Below are positions 8,256 through 17,246 of a DNA stretch of 56,069 bases, piece after piece; position 1 is the stretch's first letter; each line of letters begins with the position of its first letter. Below the pieces are notes generated by a model, which did not search any database, was not told the DNA's origin, and worked only from the letters and a program-made list of their open reading frames with translations. Source of the stretch: Bacteroidetes bacterium UBA5697 (GTDB lineage: Bacteria; Bacteroidota; Bacteroidia; B-17B0; Aurantibacillaceae); contig DIHL01000089.1 of NCBI GenBank assembly GCA_002420145.1, positions 1 through 56,069 of the forward strand, written 5' to 3'. Position numbers and translations under genes: made by a program.

Positions 8256-8897
8256 ATGAAAGTTTTTAAAAATATAGTTATTCTAATATTTATATTTTGT
8301 GGAAATTTAAATTCTCAAAACACTTCACCAGAGTTTATTACTTTTAAAATAAACAATTGGTACACTTTTTCTGTACTTGACACTGTTGAAGGTAAACTCA
8401 AACATATTGGAGATTTAAAATACGATCTTCTATATAATAATCTTCTTTTATATTGTCCTAACAATAAACCTGATACAATAAGAAAGATTAAAAATCCCTT
8501 TTCTTTAAATGAGTTATTATTTGAAGTTAAGTCTAAGAATAATGGGTATATTGAAATATATATTGATTCTTTAAAGCAAAGAAAACTTATTATTTTTAAA
8601 GATAAAAAAATTAAATACTATAGTGCTAAACAATTATTTTTAAAAAACACCTTTTTTGTTTATACGAAAGATATTCATAGTCATGTAATCTATAAAAGCC
8701 CCAACTTAAATTCAGAAAAATATATTGATACAATTCGATTTAATTGTTTTACAGTAAAAGATGTCAAAAATGAATGGGTAAAGGTTGCTACAACTATTGG
8801 AGACCCGTGTGGTAACTCAGAAGAAGGGAGAATAAATGTTGGTTGGATAAAATGGTATGATAAAAATAAACTATTGCTTGACATTCAATCTAAATAA
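8256..8897 (+). CDS. Secreted protein of unknown function, SH3-like C-terminus
   Basis: A 213-residue protein with a signal peptide (about 1-21, ending NLNSQ). The N-terminal half is rich in beta-strands and lysine. The last 65 residues ('VKDVKNEWVKVAT...GWIKWYDKNKLL') have the strand-W-V-K-V and G-W-I pattern of bacterial SH3-like domains, so a cell-wall or protein-binding role is possible. Base composition is particularly AT-rich. It is cotranscribed with the unknown gene just upstream; function unknown. Confidence 0.6.
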   Translation: MKVFKNIVILIFIFCGNLNSQNTSPEFITFKINNWYTFSVLDTVEGKLKHIGDLKYDLLYNNLLLYCPNNKPDTIRKIKNPFSLNELLFEVKSKNNGYIEIYIDSLKQRKLIIFKDKKIKYYSAKQLFLKNTFFVYTKDIHSHVIYKSPNLNSEKYIDTIRFNCFTVKDVKNEWVKVATTIGDPCGNSEEGRINVGWIKWYDKNKLLLDIQSK

Positions 8898-9025
8898 AAA
8901 CACCTTGAAGCGCAATTCATTAATAAAAATGGGTTTATTATCAAATAAAAATTCCTTTAGTAACAAAAGTCACTCTTTAGTTTTATAAATTCGTGTATAT
9001 TAGGCGAAATTTTAAAAACAGGATC

Positions 9026-10324
9026 ATGAAAGGTAGATTTTATTGGTGGAACGAATGGATGGAGCGTAAACATAAGTACGCTACAGCAACCGAAAAACAA
9101 TTAAATTCTGATAAGTTTAATGCAATTTGTGCAGGAACTGGTTTGCCAAACATTCATCAAAAATCAACATTTAAATTTAAAGATGTAGCGGATGGCGCTT
9201 CTCGTTTTGTTGGAAATTCTCCTTCTGGCGAAAAACCATTTGCGCGTATTTATACACGTTTGGGAAATCCAAACACGGAGTATTTAGAAAAAGTATTATT
9301 CCAATTAGAGTGTCAGCACATTATTGATAATGCTTTAAAGTCTGATGAAAAAACACCAACCATAGCCTCTTTAGTTTTTGCCTCTGGAATGGCCGCGATT
9401 TCAACTGTAATAATGGGTTTTGTGCAACCTGGTGATGGAATTATTGTTGGAAATGTGTATGGTTGTACGGATTCGCTCATGCGTTTTTTGCAAAAGCGTT
9501 TTGGTATTGATGTGTATTTTGTTGACGCTACTAATCCAGATAATATTAGAGATACATTAAATGCTCATCCTCACGTATGCGCTGTTTTAATTGAAACACC
9601 TGATAATCCAACATTGCAATTGTGTGATATTGAAGCGATTTCAAAATACACAGAACAACATGAAGCCATGTTAATCGTTGATAATACTTTTTGTTCTCCC
9701 TATTTACAACAACCTTTTCGTTTAGGTGCTGATGTGGTGATTCATTCTTTAACTAAATATGTAAGCGGTCACTCAACTTCTATTGCAGGTGCAGCAATGG
9801 GGCCATATGAATTTTTTAGTAAAGAAGTTTATCCTGTTTACAAAGATTTCGGACCAACACCTTCTCCATTTGATAGTTGGTTAAATAGTTTAACCATTCA
9901 AGAAATGGGAGTTCGTATGGAACACCAATGTAAAACAGCCCAACAAGTAGCAGAGTTTTTAGAGAAGCACCCGAAAATTGAAAAGGTTTGGTATCCAGGA
10001 TTACCAAGTCATCCACACTACGAAATTTGTAAAAAACAAATGCGTAATGGTGGCGGTATGATTTCCTTTGAAGTAAAAGGTGGGTTTGATGCTGGTGTGA
10101 AATTGATGAATTATTTTGCCCGTCCTGACACGCCGATGGAATTAGCTGTTAGTTTGGGTTCTGTTATTAGTTATATTGAACATCCAGCGAGTATGACCCA
10201 TTCTGTTATACCAGAAGCAGATAGATGTGTACGTGGAATTACCAATTCTTTAGTCCGATTATCAATTGGTGTAGAAGGTTTTAGTACCATCAGCGAAGCC
10301 TTAAATACTGGTTTGGAATTATAA
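9026..10324 (+). CDS. Cys/Met metabolism PLP-dependent lyase, probably methionine gamma-lyase
   Basis: A PLP enzyme of the cystathionine gamma-synthase/lyase fold. The PLP lysine is Lys244 in 'HSLTKYVSGHS'; other family marks are 'SGMAAIST' at 120-127, 'ETPDNPT' and 'VDNTFCSPYLQQP'. In 'NVYGCTDS' Cys147 sits where methionine gamma-lyase has its active-site cysteine (Cys116 in the Pseudomonas enzyme), whereas cystathionine enzymes usually have glycine. This favours methionine gamma-lyase (methionine to methanethiol, ammonia and 2-oxobutyrate), though it is not proof. The ATG at 9026 is preferred to an upstream GTG at 8993. At 432 residues it is somewhat longer than the usual 390-400, with an N-terminal extension of about 35 residues. 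A fused 2-oxoacid dehydrogenase E1 lies downstream and could use 2-oxobutyrate. Confidence 0.85.
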   Translation: MKGRFYWWNEWMERKHKYATATEKQLNSDKFNAICAGTGLPNIHQKSTFKFKDVADGASRFVGNSPSGEKPFARIYTRLGNPNTEYLEKVLFQLECQHIIDNALKSDEKTPTIASLVFASGMAAISTVIMGFVQPGDGIIVGNVYGCTDSLMRFLQKRFGIDVYFVDATNPDNIRDTLNAHPHVCAVLIETPDNPTLQLCDIEAISKYTEQHEAMLIVDNTFCSPYLQQPFRLGADVVIHSLTKYVSGHSTSIAGAAMGPYEFFSKEVYPVYKDFGPTPSPFDSWLNSLTIQEMGVRMEHQCKTAQQVAEFLEKHPKIEKVWYPGLPSHPHYEICKKQMRNGGGMISFEVKGGFDAGVKLMNYFARPDTPMELAVSLGSVISYIEHPASMTHSVIPEADRCVRGITNSLVRLSIGVEGFSTISEALNTGLEL

Positions 10325-10361
10325 AACTAGAAAAACACCACTTTTCACTCAAAAATTAGAC

Positions 10362-10390
10362 AAACATCCCATTTTTTGGGATGTTTTTTT
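10362..10390 (+). terminator. Rho-independent terminator
   Basis: Arms AAACATCCCA and TGGGATGTTT with a T5 loop, then a T run. It ends the lyase transcript. Confidence 0.9.
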
Positions 10391-10420
10391 ATGCAGAATA
10401 CAGTAAATTTTATACATTTA

Positions 10421-10433
10421 GTACTTTAAGTAC
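10421..10433. promoter_or_regulatory. Palindrome before the E1 gene, possible operator
   Basis: GTACTTTAAGTAC is a perfect palindrome with one central base, 11 bases before the E1 start codon. A near -7 box, TACATTTA, ends directly before it. It could be a regulator site or lie in a short leader. Confidence 0.35.
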
Positions 10434-10444
10434 ATAATTTTTAA

Positions 10445-12538
10445 ATGGCAACTACAATATTAGACCCTAAGTCAGTGAAAGAGAAAATTTCTGTTGAAAC
10501 GCTTAAAAAAGCATACACCTTAATGTGTACTGCTAAAAGTATGGCGGAGTTATATGAAGCTAATAAAGAAATAACAGCAAAGTATGTTCATGCTACATCT
10601 CGCGGACATGAGGCGATTCAATTAGCAATGGGCTTACAATTATTGCCGCAAGATTTTGTGAGTCCGTATTACCGTGATGACAGTATGTTGTTAGGTATTG
10701 GTATGTCTCCATTTGAATTAATGTTACAATTATTAGCAAAACGTAACGATCCATTTTCTGGAGGAAGAACATATTATGCTCATCCAAGTTTACGTAGAGA
10801 TGATATGCCTAAAATTCCTCACCAATCAAGCGCTACGGGAATGCAGGCTATTCCTACAACGGGCGTGGCAATGGGCTTACAGTATTTAGAATTAAATAAT
10901 TTACAACAAGATTTTAAAGGAAAAAATCCCGTAGCTGTTTGTTCTTTAGGTGATGCATGTATTACCGAAGGCGAAGTTGCAGAAGCTTTTCAAATGGCAA
11001 CTTTAAAAAAGTTACCAATTTTATATTTAGTGCAAGATAATGAGTGGGATATTTCGGCTCACGCTCGAGAAATTCGTTCTCAGGATGCAACTGATTATGC
11101 TAAAGGATTTAAAGGCTTAGAAACTCGTACGATTGACGGGACTGATTTTATTGCTTCCTTCAATACCATTAACGAGTGCTTAGAAATTATTCGTAAAGAG
11201 CGCCGACCAATGTTGATTCATGCAAAGGTTCCTTTGTTAAATCATCATACCTCAGGTGTTCGTAAAGAATGGTACAGAGATGATTTGGAAGAATGTGCAA
11301 AAAGAGATCCATTGCCTCGTTTACGAAATCAATTAATTATTGCAGGAGTAGATGCTTCTGATATCAAAAAAATAGAAGATGCTGCTACAGCATTTGTAGA
11401 ATCTGAATATCAAAAAGCTTTATTAGAAGAAGATCCTCGCCCTGAAGATTTATTATTACATGATTTTGCTCCAACACCAATTACCGAAGAAAAAGGAAAC
11501 AGAGCTCCAAGCGGTAAAGAGAAAACCGTTATGGTAGATAGCGCTTTATTTGCTATCAGAGAAATTATGGAGAAGCATCCAAACGCTTTATTATATGGAC
11601 AAGACGTTGGAAAACGCTTAGGAGGTGTATTTAGAGAAGCTGCTACTTTAGCACAAACATTTGGAGATAATAGAGTATTTAATACGCCAATTCAAGAGGC
11701 ATTTATTATTGGTAGCACCGTTGGAATGAGCGCTGTTGGATTAAAACCAATTGTAGAAGTTCAGTTTGCTGATTATATTTGGCCAGGCTTAAATCAATTA
11801 TTTACAGAGGTAAGTCGTTCTTGTTATTTAAGTAATGGTAAATGGCCAGTAAGCTGTATTGTGCGTGTGCCAATTGGCGCATATGGTAGTGGCGGACCAT
11901 ACCATTCAAGTTCTGTAGAAAGTGTATTAGCAAATATTAAAGGAATTAAAATTGCCTACCCAAGTACAGGGGCCGATTTAAAAGGTTTAATGAAATCTGC
12001 TTTCTATGATCCAAATCCAGTAGTGATGTTAGAGCATAAAGGATTGTATTGGAGTAAAATTAAAGGAACCGAAGATGCAAAAACAATTGAACCAGATGAG
12101 GATTATGTGATTCCATTTGGTAAAGGTAGAGTAGTGCAGGAAGCATCTGAAGAAAATATGACTAAAGGTAAATCTTTAACTGTTATAACCTATGGTATGG
12201 GAGTTTATTGGGCAAAGAGTGCTGCTAAAAAGTTTGAAGGTCAAATAGAAATTATTGATTTAAGAACCATTGCACCAGTTGACGAAGAATTAATGTTTGC
12301 AAGTGCTAGTAAGCATGGTAAATGTTTAGTGTTAACAGAAGAACCAGTATTTAATGGTTTTGCTCAAAGCATTGCTGCACGTATTTCAGAAAATTGTTTC
12401 AAAAAATTAGACGCACCAGTAAGAGTGGTTGGCGCTGAAAATTTACCAGCTATTCCATTAAACTCAACACTTGAAAAAACGATGTTACCTAATGCTGATA
12501 AAGTAGAAAAAGCAATAGAGGATTTATTGAATTACTAA
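10445..12538 (+). CDS. 2-oxoacid dehydrogenase E1, fused alpha and beta subunits
   Basis: Thiamine-diphosphate-dependent E1 that decarboxylates 2-oxoacids and passes the acyl group to a lipoylated E2. Residues 1 to about 330 are the alpha part, with the ThDP motif GDA at 169-171 and Asn199; residues about 360-697 are the beta part ('YGQDVGKRLGGVFREAATL', 'EVQFADYIWP', 'EEPVFNGF'). Fused E1 of about 690 residues is typical of Bacteroidota and is usually the branched-chain (2-oxoisovalerate) enzyme. The segment 'HHTSGVRKEWYRDD' near 260-275 corresponds to the alpha-chain phosphorylation-loop region. E2 and E3 genes are not in the window. The stop is followed by a repeat and a bidirectional terminator. 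Confidence 0.93.
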   Translation: MATTILDPKSVKEKISVETLKKAYTLMCTAKSMAELYEANKEITAKYVHATSRGHEAIQLAMGLQLLPQDFVSPYYRDDSMLLGIGMSPFELMLQLLAKRNDPFSGGRTYYAHPSLRRDDMPKIPHQSSATGMQAIPTTGVAMGLQYLELNNLQQDFKGKNPVAVCSLGDACITEGEVAEAFQMATLKKLPILYLVQDNEWDISAHAREIRSQDATDYAKGFKGLETRTIDGTDFIASFNTINECLEIIRKERRPMLIHAKVPLLNHHTSGVRKEWYRDDLEECAKRDPLPRLRNQLIIAGVDASDIKKIEDAATAFVESEYQKALLEEDPRPEDLLLHDFAPTPITEEKGNRAPSGKEKTVMVDSALFAIREIMEKHPNALLYGQDVGKRLGGVFREAATLAQTFGDNRVFNTPIQEAFIIGSTVGMSAVGLKPIVEVQFADYIWPGLNQLFTEVSRSCYLSNGKWPVSCIVRVPIGAYGSGGPYHSSSVESVLANIKGIKIAYPSTGADLKGLMKSAFYDPNPVVMLEHKGLYWSKIKGTEDAKTIEPDEDYVIPFGKGRVVQEASEENMTKGKSLTVITYGMGVYWAKSAAKKFEGQIEIIDLRTIAPVDEELMFASASKHGKCLVLTEEPVFNGFAQSIAARISENCFKKLDAPVRVVGAENLPAIPLNSTLEKTMLPNADKVEKAIEDLLNY

Positions 12539-12547
12539 TTATTTTTT

Positions 12548-12571
12548 GTCACACTGAGCGTAGTTGAAGTG
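12548..12571. repeat. Divergent copy of the TGAGCGTAGT-type short repeat
   Basis: GTCACACTGAGCGTAGT followed by TGAAGTG is a diverged version of the GTCAGTTCGAGCGTAGTCGA repeat found at 24094, 37950, 43667 and 46771. It sits between a stop codon and a terminator. Confidence 0.55.
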
Positions 12572-12573
12572 TA

Positions 12574-12614
12574 AATAATAAAAGGCTTTACAATTTGTAA
12601 AGCCTTTTATTATT
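12574..12614. terminator. Bidirectional terminator between convergent genes
   Basis: A long stem with inner arms AAAAGGCTTTACA and TGTAAAGCCTTTT continues outward through AATAAT/ATTATT, giving A and T runs on both sides. It serves the E1 gene on the plus strand and the DUF2147 gene on the minus strand. Confidence 0.9.
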
Positions 12615-12625
12615 ATTGTAGTTTG

Positions 12626-13039
12626 TTATTTTGCTTTCACCCAAAAGGTTGTTCTTCCCAGCATCGATACTCCAATGTATCCTCTCACATTTAAATTGCC
12701 TTTCTCATCACGAGTAATTTTGCAGCTGTAGGTTTTTCCGTTTTTAGGGTCGTAAATAGTTCCATTGTGCCACAGGTCTTTTCCATCAAATGCAAAGTCT
12801 TTCAAGATTTCTTTTCCTGCTAACTTATCTGTTTGTTGTTTTTTATCAGGATTGTTTAAGTCTAGTTTTCCAGGAAATTTTGTCCATATAAGTGTGCCGT
12901 AATATTTTGAGTCTTTTTTGATAATATTAACCATGCCTTCATTTTGATCTGTCATGTAAGTCCCAATTAATGCGTCACCATTTTGAGCGAAAATTGAAAA
13001 GGAGATAAATAGTAAGATTAAAGAAAATATATTTTTCAT
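12626..13039 (-). CDS. DUF2147 secreted protein
   Basis: A 137-residue protein with a signal peptide (ending FAQ at about 19) and one DUF2147 domain: 'LIGTYMTDQNEGMVNI' at the start, 'DLWHNGTIYDPKNGKTYSCKI' in the middle, and 'VRGYIGVSMLGRTTFW' at the end. The fold is a small lipocalin-like barrel expected in the periplasm or at the surface; the ligand is unknown. It lies divergent to a second DUF2147 gene at 13216, with an inverted repeat between them, so the pair probably arose by duplication. Confidence 0.9.
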   Translation of the reverse strand: MKNIFSLILLFISFSIFAQNGDALIGTYMTDQNEGMVNIIKKDSKYYGTLIWTKFPGKLDLNNPDKKQQTDKLAGKEILKDFAFDGKDLWHNGTIYDPKNGKTYSCKITRDEKGNLNVRGYIGVSMLGRTTFWVKAK

Positions 13040-13141
13040 CTATTTTATGTCTAAATATAATATTTTATATAGAATCGAATTTACAGTTAAATATAGGTAG
13101 CTATTTGTGTAAAATTTGGCATCTTTTTAGTATGTTTGTTA

Positions 13142-13178
13142 TATACTGTAAAGTTTTTTAGAGTGACTTTACAATATA
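13142..13178. promoter_or_regulatory. 13-base inverted repeat between divergent DUF2147 genes
   Basis: TATACTGTAAAGT is mirrored by ACTTTACAATATA after an 11-base spacer, with one mismatch in 13 pairs. It lies 38 bases before the plus-strand DUF2147 start. It may be an operator acting on one or both genes, or a leader hairpin. Confidence 0.5.
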
Positions 13179-13215
13179 TAACTTTTTACTCTATTAAATA
13201 TTAATTTTACTTAAC

Positions 13216-13677
13216 ATGAAAAAATACATTTATTTAATGATGAGCATTTTGGTTTTGAATATTTCAAAAGCTCAAACTACTGAAGTATTAGAATCTGACA
13301 AAATTGTTGGTGTATGGGAAGTTGGGAGTGGCAAAGCTCGAGTTAAAATAACAAAGTATGGAGATAAGTTTGGTGGTAAAATAGTTTGGTTAAAGGAACC
13401 TAATTATCCAGATGGGACTAAAAAAGTGGACAAAAATAATCCTGATGAAGCAAAAAGAACAACACCTTTATTAGGATATAACAACTTATTAGGATTTTCA
13501 TATAAGGGTAAATCTGAATACGATGGAGGTACTATTTATGACCCCGAAAATGGAAGTGTATATAATTGCGTTATCGAATTAAAAGATGATAATACCCTAG
13601 AAGTAAGAGGCTATATTGGTGTGCAATTATTTGGCAGAACAGATACTTGGAAACGAGTTACTTTAAAAGCTAAGTAA
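13216..13677 (+). CDS. DUF2147 secreted protein (second copy)
   Basis: A 153-residue protein with a signal peptide (ending SKAQ at about 20) and a DUF2147 domain: 'IVGVWEVGSGKARVKI', 'DGGTIYDPENGSVYNC' and 'VRGYIGVQLFGRTDTW'. It is more acidic and slightly longer than its divergent neighbour and shares the same order of motifs. A beta-barrel protein gene begins 22 bases after its stop, so the two may be cotranscribed. Confidence 0.9.
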   Translation: MKKYIYLMMSILVLNISKAQTTEVLESDKIVGVWEVGSGKARVKITKYGDKFGGKIVWLKEPNYPDGTKKVDKNNPDEAKRTTPLLGYNNLLGFSYKGKSEYDGGTIYDPENGSVYNCVIELKDDNTLEVRGYIGVQLFGRTDTWKRVTLKAK

Positions 13678-13699
13678 AATATATACTATAACCATACAT

Positions 13700-14755
13700 A
13701 TGAAATTCAATATTTTATTTTTAGCCATATTTTTTTCATCAATTACATTAGCTCAAACTCCTGTAGATACAGCTAAAACAGAAGAGGAAGATTTTTCGAT
13801 GTATGCCGATGTAGTGGATGCTTCTTCAACCAATAAATCAAGAGTATATTGTTCTCAAAAAATATTGGGACTAAGCCCATCTAAATTAATTTCCATAGGT
13901 TTTGATTTTGTTGGTGCTAACGAAATTGATGTCGATACAATGGGTTCTTATTTTGGTAACACAGCCAGTGTAAAATATAATACCGGCACTCGCTTTTCTG
14001 CCAATTTTCCTGTTATCTCAAATAATAAAATGATTTTGAGTTTAGGCGTTAATTATTTAGATTTTAAATATACTGTATCAGCTCCAGTAAATACTGTTCA
14101 TCCGCTTATCAATGCGTTAAATAAAAACGGTTTACGTTCTTATGGTATTAATGCTACTTTATTTAAACCATTTAATTCTAAATTATTTGGAATTTTACAA
14201 TTAGCAGCAGATCATAATAATGCTGGTAAAATCGACCAATTTCATGCTAATGGAATAAGATATAGCGGCGCTGCTATTTTTGGTTGTAAGCCACACGATA
14301 GATTACAATATGGTATTGGAGTAACCCAATCTTATCGTGGAGGCGGACTCAATTATTTTCCTGTTGTATTGTATAATTATACGTTTAAAAATAAAAAGTG
14401 GGGTATTGAAATGTTATTACCCGCAAGAGCTAACATTCGTTATACAATTAATCCTCGTAATTTATTATTTGCTGGTTTTGAATTAGAAGGTAATTCGTAT
14501 TATATGGACCCAATGATTGATAATTATAATTTAGGTTATAAAAACTTACAATTACATCGTAGCGAAATACGACCAAGATTAACCTATGAGTTTAGTATAT
14601 ATAATTTTATTTGGTTGAGCATCCAAGCAGGATACCGATTAAGTTACAAGTATAATGTTGATGATGTAGATTATAAAGCTAATCCAGTTATTATGGAAAA
14701 TAAAGTAGGTGGATCGTATTATTTTAACGTGTCACTTAATTTGGTTTCGCCGTAA
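13700..14755 (+). CDS. Outer-membrane beta-barrel protein, DUF6268-like
   Basis: A 351-residue protein with a signal peptide (ending LAQ, about residue 19), an acidic linker, then a series of alternating amphipathic strands and a terminal strand 'GGSYYFNVSLNLV', typical of an outer-membrane barrel. Features such as 'ISLGVNYLDFKY'-type strands and 'RLQYGIGVTQSYRGGG' resemble DUF6268 barrels of Bacteroidota. The substrate or partner is unknown. It follows the DUF2147 gene closely. Confidence 0.65.
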   Translation: MKFNILFLAIFFSSITLAQTPVDTAKTEEEDFSMYADVVDASSTNKSRVYCSQKILGLSPSKLISIGFDFVGANEIDVDTMGSYFGNTASVKYNTGTRFSANFPVISNNKMILSLGVNYLDFKYTVSAPVNTVHPLINALNKNGLRSYGINATLFKPFNSKLFGILQLAADHNNAGKIDQFHANGIRYSGAAIFGCKPHDRLQYGIGVTQSYRGGGLNYFPVVLYNYTFKNKKWGIEMLLPARANIRYTINPRNLLFAGFELEGNSYYMDPMIDNYNLGYKNLQLHRSEIRPRLTYEFSIYNFIWLSIQAGYRLSYKYNVDDVDYKANPVIMENKVGGSYYFNVSLNLVSP

Positions 14756-14850
14756 TTTTATTATTTGTTTATAAAATATCAGCATATTAGTAATCCAGAA
14801 GTGCTGCTTTTTAAACTATATTTTTTCTTATTTTTAGGAAAATTTATTTA

Positions 14851-16749
14851 ATGAACAAATTATTAATACTCTGTTTTTTAGTATCTCAATTTTCTATTTT
14901 CTCTCAAACAATCGATGAGAAATGGGTAAGAGACAACTATACAAAAAAAGAATACACCATTGCTATGCGTGATGGCGTAAAGTTATTTACAGCTGTCTAT
15001 GCACCAAAAGATGCTTCGGCGGGCTCAGCAACAAATTCTGAAAAACATCCTTTTTTAATGATTCGCACTCCTTATTCATGTGCACCCTATGGCGAAGATA
15101 AATTTCAATCTCGTTTATGGAATTTTCATTGGAGAGAATATTTAAAAGAAGGTTATATTATAGTGATTCAAGATGTTCGAGGACGCTGGATGAGTGAAGG
15201 AACCTTTATGGATGTGCGCCCATTTAACCCAAATAAAAAAACAAAAAAAGACATTGATGAAGCAAGTGATACTTATGATGCGGTTGATTGGTTAGTGAAA
15301 AATATTCCAAATAATAATGGAAATGTGGGTGTATTTGGAACTTCTTATCCAGGCTTTTATTCAACAATGGCTGCATTAAGTGGACATCCGGCAATTAAAG
15401 CAGTGAGTCCGCAAGCGCCAGTAACAGAGTGGTTCAAGGGAGATGACTTTCATCATAACGGTGCATTTATGTTATGCGACGCCTTTAATTTTTATTCTGG
15501 TTTTGGTCAGCCACGTCCTAAGCCCACCACTATTGGACCTAAGGAATTTAAACATTATACAAATGATATTTATAAATATTATTTAGAGGTAGGAGCAATA
15601 AAAAACTTCTCAAAATTAATGGGTGATAGTATTTTGTTTTGGAATGATTTAATGAATCATCCTAATTATGATGATTGGTGGAAAGCTCGTGATGCGCGTG
15701 TTGGTTGTAAAAATGTAAAACCCGCGATGTTAACAGTTGGAGGTTTGTTTGATGCAGAGGATTGTTATGGTGCTTGGAGATTATACGAAGCAATTGAAAA
15801 ACAAAGCCCAACTACCAATAATAAAATTGTGATGGGGCCTTGGTTTCATGGTGGTTGGAGCAAAGGTGATGGAAGCTTTTTAGGAAATGTGCGTTTTGGA
15901 AGTAAAACCTCAAATTATTTTCAAGAGAATATTGAAATTCCATTTTTTAATTACCATTTAAAAGGGAAAGGTAATTTGGATAATTTACCAGAAGCTTCTA
16001 TATTTTTTACAGGAGAAAACAAATGGAAGAGCCTTGCTGCTTGGCCTCCAAAAGAAATGACTCCAACGCCAATTTATTTTAATGATAATGCGTCATTATC
16101 TTTCAATAAATCCAATTCACAAAATAGCTCTACAAGTTATGTGAGTGATCCATCAAAACCAGTTCCTTTTACGGAAGATGTTTTAGATGGAAGAACAAGA
16201 GAATATATGACAGATGACCAACGCTTTGCTAGTCGACGCCCAGATGTGATTACATTCAAAACAGCTGTCTTCGAAAATGATTTAACTTTAGCAGGAACGG
16301 TCATAGCCGATTTAAAAGTTGCTATCTCAACAACAGATGCAGATTTTATTGTTAAAGTAATTGATGTATTCCCTGATGGATTTGTGTATGATACTTTGGT
16401 TTACACGTCTGATAAAGACAATGATTATTTAATGGACGGTTATGAAATGTTAGTACGTGGTGAAATCATGCGAGGACGATATAGAAACAGTTTTGAAAAA
16501 CCTGAAGCCTTTGAGTCAAATAAAATAACTACTGTAAAATTTGAGCTACCAGATGTGGCTCACACATTTAAAAAAGGACATCGTTTAATGATACAAGTTC
16601 AAAGTACTTGGTTTCCTTTAGCGGATAGAAATCCTCAGCAGTTTGTAGATATCTATCATTGTGAGGATAAAGATTTTATCAAATCAGAAATTAAATTATT
16701 TCATGATGCAACTAATGCGTCTAACATTATTTTACCAATTTTGAAATAA
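14851..16749 (+). CDS. CocE/NonD-family hydrolase (X-Pro dipeptidyl-peptidase-like)
   Basis: A 632-residue secreted hydrolase of the CocE/glutaryl-7-ACA acylase/PepX group. The signal peptide ends IFSQ. The alpha/beta hydrolase domain has the nucleophile in 'GVFGTSYPGFYS', the acid in 'GGLFDAEDCYG', and His in 'GPWFHGGWS'. The C-terminal third (about 430-632) is the PepX_C jelly-roll with 'SRRPDVITF' and 'HRLMIQVQSTWFP'. Relatives are periplasmic alpha-amino-acid ester hydrolases or aminopeptidases; the substrate is not visible from sequence. It appears to be a single-gene unit. Confidence 0.9.
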   Translation: MNKLLILCFLVSQFSIFSQTIDEKWVRDNYTKKEYTIAMRDGVKLFTAVYAPKDASAGSATNSEKHPFLMIRTPYSCAPYGEDKFQSRLWNFHWREYLKEGYIIVIQDVRGRWMSEGTFMDVRPFNPNKKTKKDIDEASDTYDAVDWLVKNIPNNNGNVGVFGTSYPGFYSTMAALSGHPAIKAVSPQAPVTEWFKGDDFHHNGAFMLCDAFNFYSGFGQPRPKPTTIGPKEFKHYTNDIYKYYLEVGAIKNFSKLMGDSILFWNDLMNHPNYDDWWKARDARVGCKNVKPAMLTVGGLFDAEDCYGAWRLYEAIEKQSPTTNNKIVMGPWFHGGWSKGDGSFLGNVRFGSKTSNYFQENIEIPFFNYHLKGKGNLDNLPEASIFFTGENKWKSLAAWPPKEMTPTPIYFNDNASLSFNKSNSQNSSTSYVSDPSKPVPFTEDVLDGRTREYMTDDQRFASRRPDVITFKTAVFENDLTLAGTVIADLKVAISTTDADFIVKVIDVFPDGFVYDTLVYTSDKDNDYLMDGYEMLVRGEIMRGRYRNSFEKPEAFESNKITTVKFELPDVAHTFKKGHRLMIQVQSTWFPLADRNPQQFVDIYHCEDKDFIKSEIKLFHDATNASNIILPILK

Positions 16750-16793
16750 TATTATGTTATACTTAAAATTGCACGCAATTTCAGGAGTGCTTT

Positions 16794-16828
16794 TTTGTTT
16801 ATATTCAGACTAAAGTGTTGTATATTTG
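16794..16828 (+). promoter_or_regulatory. Bacteroidota-type promoter
   Basis: -33 TTTG (16794-16797) and -7 TATATTTG (16821-16828) are 23 bases apart, the upper end of the usual spacing, 19 bases before the YvlD-like gene. Confidence 0.5.
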
Positions 16829-16847
16829 ATATGAATAAATAAATTCT

Positions 16848-17246
16848 ATGAACTTTTTAGCGAAGCTTTTTATTTCAACTTTTGCTGTATTAATTACTGC
16901 CTATTTTTTAAATGGAGTAACCATTGGCCAAAACCAATTTTTTAGTGTTGATTCTCCTGAAATTAATAAATTCTTTACTGCGTTTTTAGTGGCAGTTGTT
17001 TTGGCATTTTTAAATACAATAGTTAAACCTATACTCACTATTTTATCATTACCTATTACATTTTTTACGCTAGGTTTATTTTTACTAGCGATTAATGCAG
17101 TTATTATTTTGTTTACGGATAAGTTAGTAGATGGATTTAAAGTAGATGGATTTTGGACAGCACTTTGGTTTAGTTTAGTGTTATCTTTAGTAAGTGGTAT
17201 TTTGGAAATGTTTAGTGGGAATAAAAAAGAACCACGCGATGAGTAA
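16848..17246 (+). CDS. Phage_holin_4_2 (YvlD-like) membrane protein
   Basis: A 132-residue protein with four hydrophobic segments (about 5-22, 43-62, 65-88, 103-122). The middle motif 'FLNTIVKPILTILSLPITFFTLGLF' is diagnostic of the PF04020 family, named after holins but found as chromosomal membrane proteins such as YvlD. No phage genes surround it, so a lysis role is unlikely. Its last codons overlap the start of the TPR-SpoIIE gene (ATGAGTAA), implying translational coupling. Confidence 0.88.
   Translation: MNFLAKLFISTFAVLITAYFLNGVTIGQNQFFSVDSPEINKFFTAFLVAVVLAFLNTIVKPILTILSLPITFFTLGLFLLAINAVIILFTDKLVDGFKVDGFWTALWFSLVLSLVSGILEMFSGNKKEPRDE

Noticed and set aside
16770..16796. Possible terminator after the CocE-type hydrolase gene
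   Set aside because: Only a four-base GCAC/GTGC stem precedes the T run, too weak to call.
16848..17246. Holin-named gene as evidence of a prophage
   Set aside because: The PF04020 family is chromosomal in many bacteria, and no phage structural, integrase or lysis genes are near.
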